Assembly (NCBI GenBank): GCA_012033095.1
Contig: JAAUPO010000104.1
Span: 1-7,430, forward strand
DNA from: Synechococcaceae cyanobacterium RL_1_2
GTDB taxonomy: Bacteria > Cyanobacteriota > Cyanobacteriia > Cyanobacteriales > JAAUPO01
DNA length: 7,430 nt
Reading direction: 5' to 3'
Shown: positions 6,222-7,430 of the stretch, in pieces
Numbering within the stretch: the first letter of the stretch is position 1
Layout of the letters: every line of letters starts with the position of its first letter
Notes under the pieces: generated by a model
Told to the model about the DNA's origin: nothing
Seen by the model: the letters and a program-made list of their open reading frames with translations, nothing else
Database searches by the model: none
Made by a program: the position numbers and the translations under genes

Positions 6222-6724
6222 ATGGTTTGTGTCGATCGCTACGCTTTTAATTTAGCCGTTTGCCATAGTCGGATCGCTTACCCCCACGAAGCTTGTGGGT
6301 TATTAATTGGGAGGAGAGACCAAAAAGAACAATTTGAACAATTTAATGGCCCATCCTGGGATGGCTCAAGCCAAAATTTAATTTTAATTAGTTTACCTAC
6401 CCCAACAGTTGGGCTGAGTTTGCCTCCGATCTACCCCTAGCTGCTGGTTCCCCTCGCGATCGCTTTGCCATCGCTCCATGGATTTTACTTAAAACCCAAC
6501 AACGATTGAGGGCTGATTCCCGTCAGGATTTAGCGATCGTCGGTATTTACCATTCCCACCCTGGGGGAAGTCCTATCCCTTCGAGCCATGATCTTCAGTT
6601 GGCTTGGCCCCAATACAGTTACTGGATCATCGCCCTTGATGGCACCATGGAACCAGCGAAGGTAAAAAGCTGGCACCTCGTCCAAGATCATGGGTTTGAA
6701 GAAGAACCATTAACTTTCCGTTGA
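6222..6724 (+). CDS. M67-family JAMM metallopeptidase, one apparent frameshift
   Basis: JAMM/MPN+ enzymes are zinc peptidases; bacterial members usually act on ubiquitin-like or sulfur-carrier protein tails or on small peptides. The gene is broken near 6404: frame 0 runs to about residue 61 (LILISLPTP), and the remainder is one frame back. Adding one A in CCCCAACAG gives LPTPNSWAEFASDLPLAAG and a 167-residue protein with a complete active site: Glu23 in PHEACGLLIG, then HSHPGGSPIPSSHD, with zinc ligands His111, His113 and Asp124 and Ser121 in the HxH-x7-S-x2-D pattern. The C-terminal segment WPQYSYWIIALDG is also typical. The length matches stand-alone family members. No Shine-Dalgarno site precedes ATG 6222. 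No sulfur-carrier or E1-like partner gene is in the window, so the substrate is unknown. The frameshift is probably a read error. Confidence 0.87.
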
Positions 6725-6727
6725 GAT

Positions 6728-6841
6728 ATGCAGGATGGATTAATCGCTAAGGATTATGGCTTATCCCAGCGCAATCAGGGCAAAATGGATTTCTATTTAG
6801 ACCGCGATCGCCTTAGGGCTGAAATTCTCAACTGCTGGTAA
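6728..6841 (+). CDS. Hypothetical 37-residue ORF between JAMM gene and secF
   Basis: ATG 6728 follows the TGA of the JAMM gene by three bases, in the same reading frame, and the frame ends at TAA 6839-6841. The product, beginning MQDGLIAKDYGLSQRNQGKM, is charged and helical in look (FYLDRDRLRAEILNCW at the end) and carries a HIP1 octamer in its coding part. It could be a small translationally coupled protein, the remnant of a longer gene, or a C-terminal extension of the JAMM protein if the TGA were an error. M67 proteins usually end near the TGA, which argues against the last option. No family is recognised. Confidence 0.4.
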   Translation: MQDGLIAKDYGLSQRNQGKMDFYLDRDRLRAEILNCW

Positions 6842-6912
6842 CTAACAAAACTGATAAAATCGTCACTATTATTTTCACGTTATCCGCAACCAGTGGGGGA
6901 ACAATCTCAACC

Positions 6913-7430
6913 ATGAGAATCAATGTAGTCAAACAAGCCAAACTTTGGTGGTTTATTTCCAGTGGCGTTATTCTCGCTAGTATTGCTGCCATGGCTATAT
7001 CTTGGACTACCATCGATGCCCCCCTCAGACCTAGTTTAGATTTTGTCGGTGGGACGAAATTACAGTTAACCCTAGATTGTTCCATCGAGGGTAATTGCGA
7101 CCAGCCCCTGACCACAGCAGAAGTACAGGCAATTTTAGATGAGCAAGCCATTGGAAAAAGTAGTGTGCAGATCGTGGATGATTACACCCTATCCGTGCGC
7201 ACCCCGAGTTTAGATGTCAATCAAAGAACTGCCCTACAAACGACCATCAGTCAAGAGATTGGCGCTTTTGATCCCCAAAGCATTTCCATTGATACCGTGG
7301 GCCCCACGATCGGGAAGCAACTATTTGTCTCAGGACTGTTAGCGTTAGGGGCTTCCATGGCGGGCATCATCATTTACTTAACCTTAAGGTTCCAATTTGA
7401 TTATGCGTTCTTTGCCATTTTGGCCCTATT
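6913..7430 (+). CDS. secF: Protein translocase subunit SecF, 5' part
   Basis: SecF works with SecD in the membrane and uses the proton gradient to help pull exported proteins through SecYEG. The window holds the first 172 codons, with no stop before its edge. A first membrane helix spans about residues 11-31 (LWWFISSGVILASIAAMAIS). It is followed by the SecF signature DFVGGTKLQL (43-52), a periplasmic domain, the conserved VGPTIGKQL (129-137), and the next membrane segments from about 138 (LFVSGLLALGASMAGIIIYL). GGGGGA lies about 12 bases before ATG 6913. In many cyanobacteria secD directly precedes secF; here the JAMM gene and a short ORF are upstream instead, so secD must lie elsewhere or downstream. 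Confidence 0.93.
   Translation, partial: MRINVVKQAKLWWFISSGVILASIAAMAISWTTIDAPLRPSLDFVGGTKLQLTLDCSIEGNCDQPLTTAEVQAILDEQAIGKSSVQIVDDYTLSVRTPSLDVNQRTALQTTISQEIGAFDPQSISIDTVGPTIGKQLFVSGLLALGASMAGIIIYLTLRFQFDYAFFAILAL

Noticed and set aside
6828..7151. Open frame of 107 codons on the minus strand
   Set aside because: It is antisense to the secF start, which has clear SecF motifs.
1..7430. CRISPR array, tRNA or rRNA genes
   Set aside because: I saw no regularly spaced direct repeats and no tRNA cloverleaf or rRNA sequence on either strand.

Overview
The window is a piece of a cyanobacterial chromosome. The octamer GCGATCGC (the cyanobacterial HIP1 repeat) occurs eight times in 7.4 kb, where chance would give about 0.1. 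The gene content also fits: a cyanobacterial-type ClpP, rpsP followed by a KH-domain gene, small cyanobacteria-type proteins and secF. Intergenic DNA is very AT-rich. I cannot name the genus from the sequence alone.

Layout. Positions 1-600 hold no gene; they carry a 129-bp MITE-like element (33-303) that has been split by a second, different MITE-like element (133-264), then a short tandem repeat and a strong hairpin. A small cyanobacterial gene of unknown role (681-1107, minus) is followed by its own terminator (595-629). A DUF362 gene (1338-2309, plus) runs convergently towards a cysteine hydrolase of the isochorismatase/nicotinamidase superfamily (2505-3560, minus). A second, inverted copy of the first MITE-like element (2357-2484) lies between them. 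The hydrolase has a textbook sigma-70-type promoter (TTGACA, 17 bp, TATAAT) whose spacer is filled by a 21-bp inverted repeat, so a repressor probably controls it. clpP (3881-4475), a small acidic protein (4784-5098) and the rpsP-khpA pair (6120 down to 5445) are all on the minus strand. On the plus strand follow a JAMM/M67 metallopeptidase (6222-6724), a 37-codon ORF and the start of secF (6913 to the window end).

How the parts relate. Most genes are independent housekeeping units: translation (rpsP, khpA), proteolysis (clpP) and Sec export (secF). The most informative accessory features are the nested and paired MITE-like elements, with readable target-site duplications, and the operator-promoter of the cysteine hydrolase.

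A caution about data quality. Three otherwise normal genes (681-1107, clpP and the JAMM gene) are broken by five single-base losses in total, at least four of them in runs of identical bases. Restoring one base at each place gives full-length proteins with intact catalytic motifs. This is the pattern of homopolymer errors in long-read assemblies and is more likely than five independent mutations. I therefore annotate these as genes rather than pseudogenes. I found no clear previously undescribed defence or mobile system; the hydrolase operator and the small ORF at 5148-5291 are the best leads.
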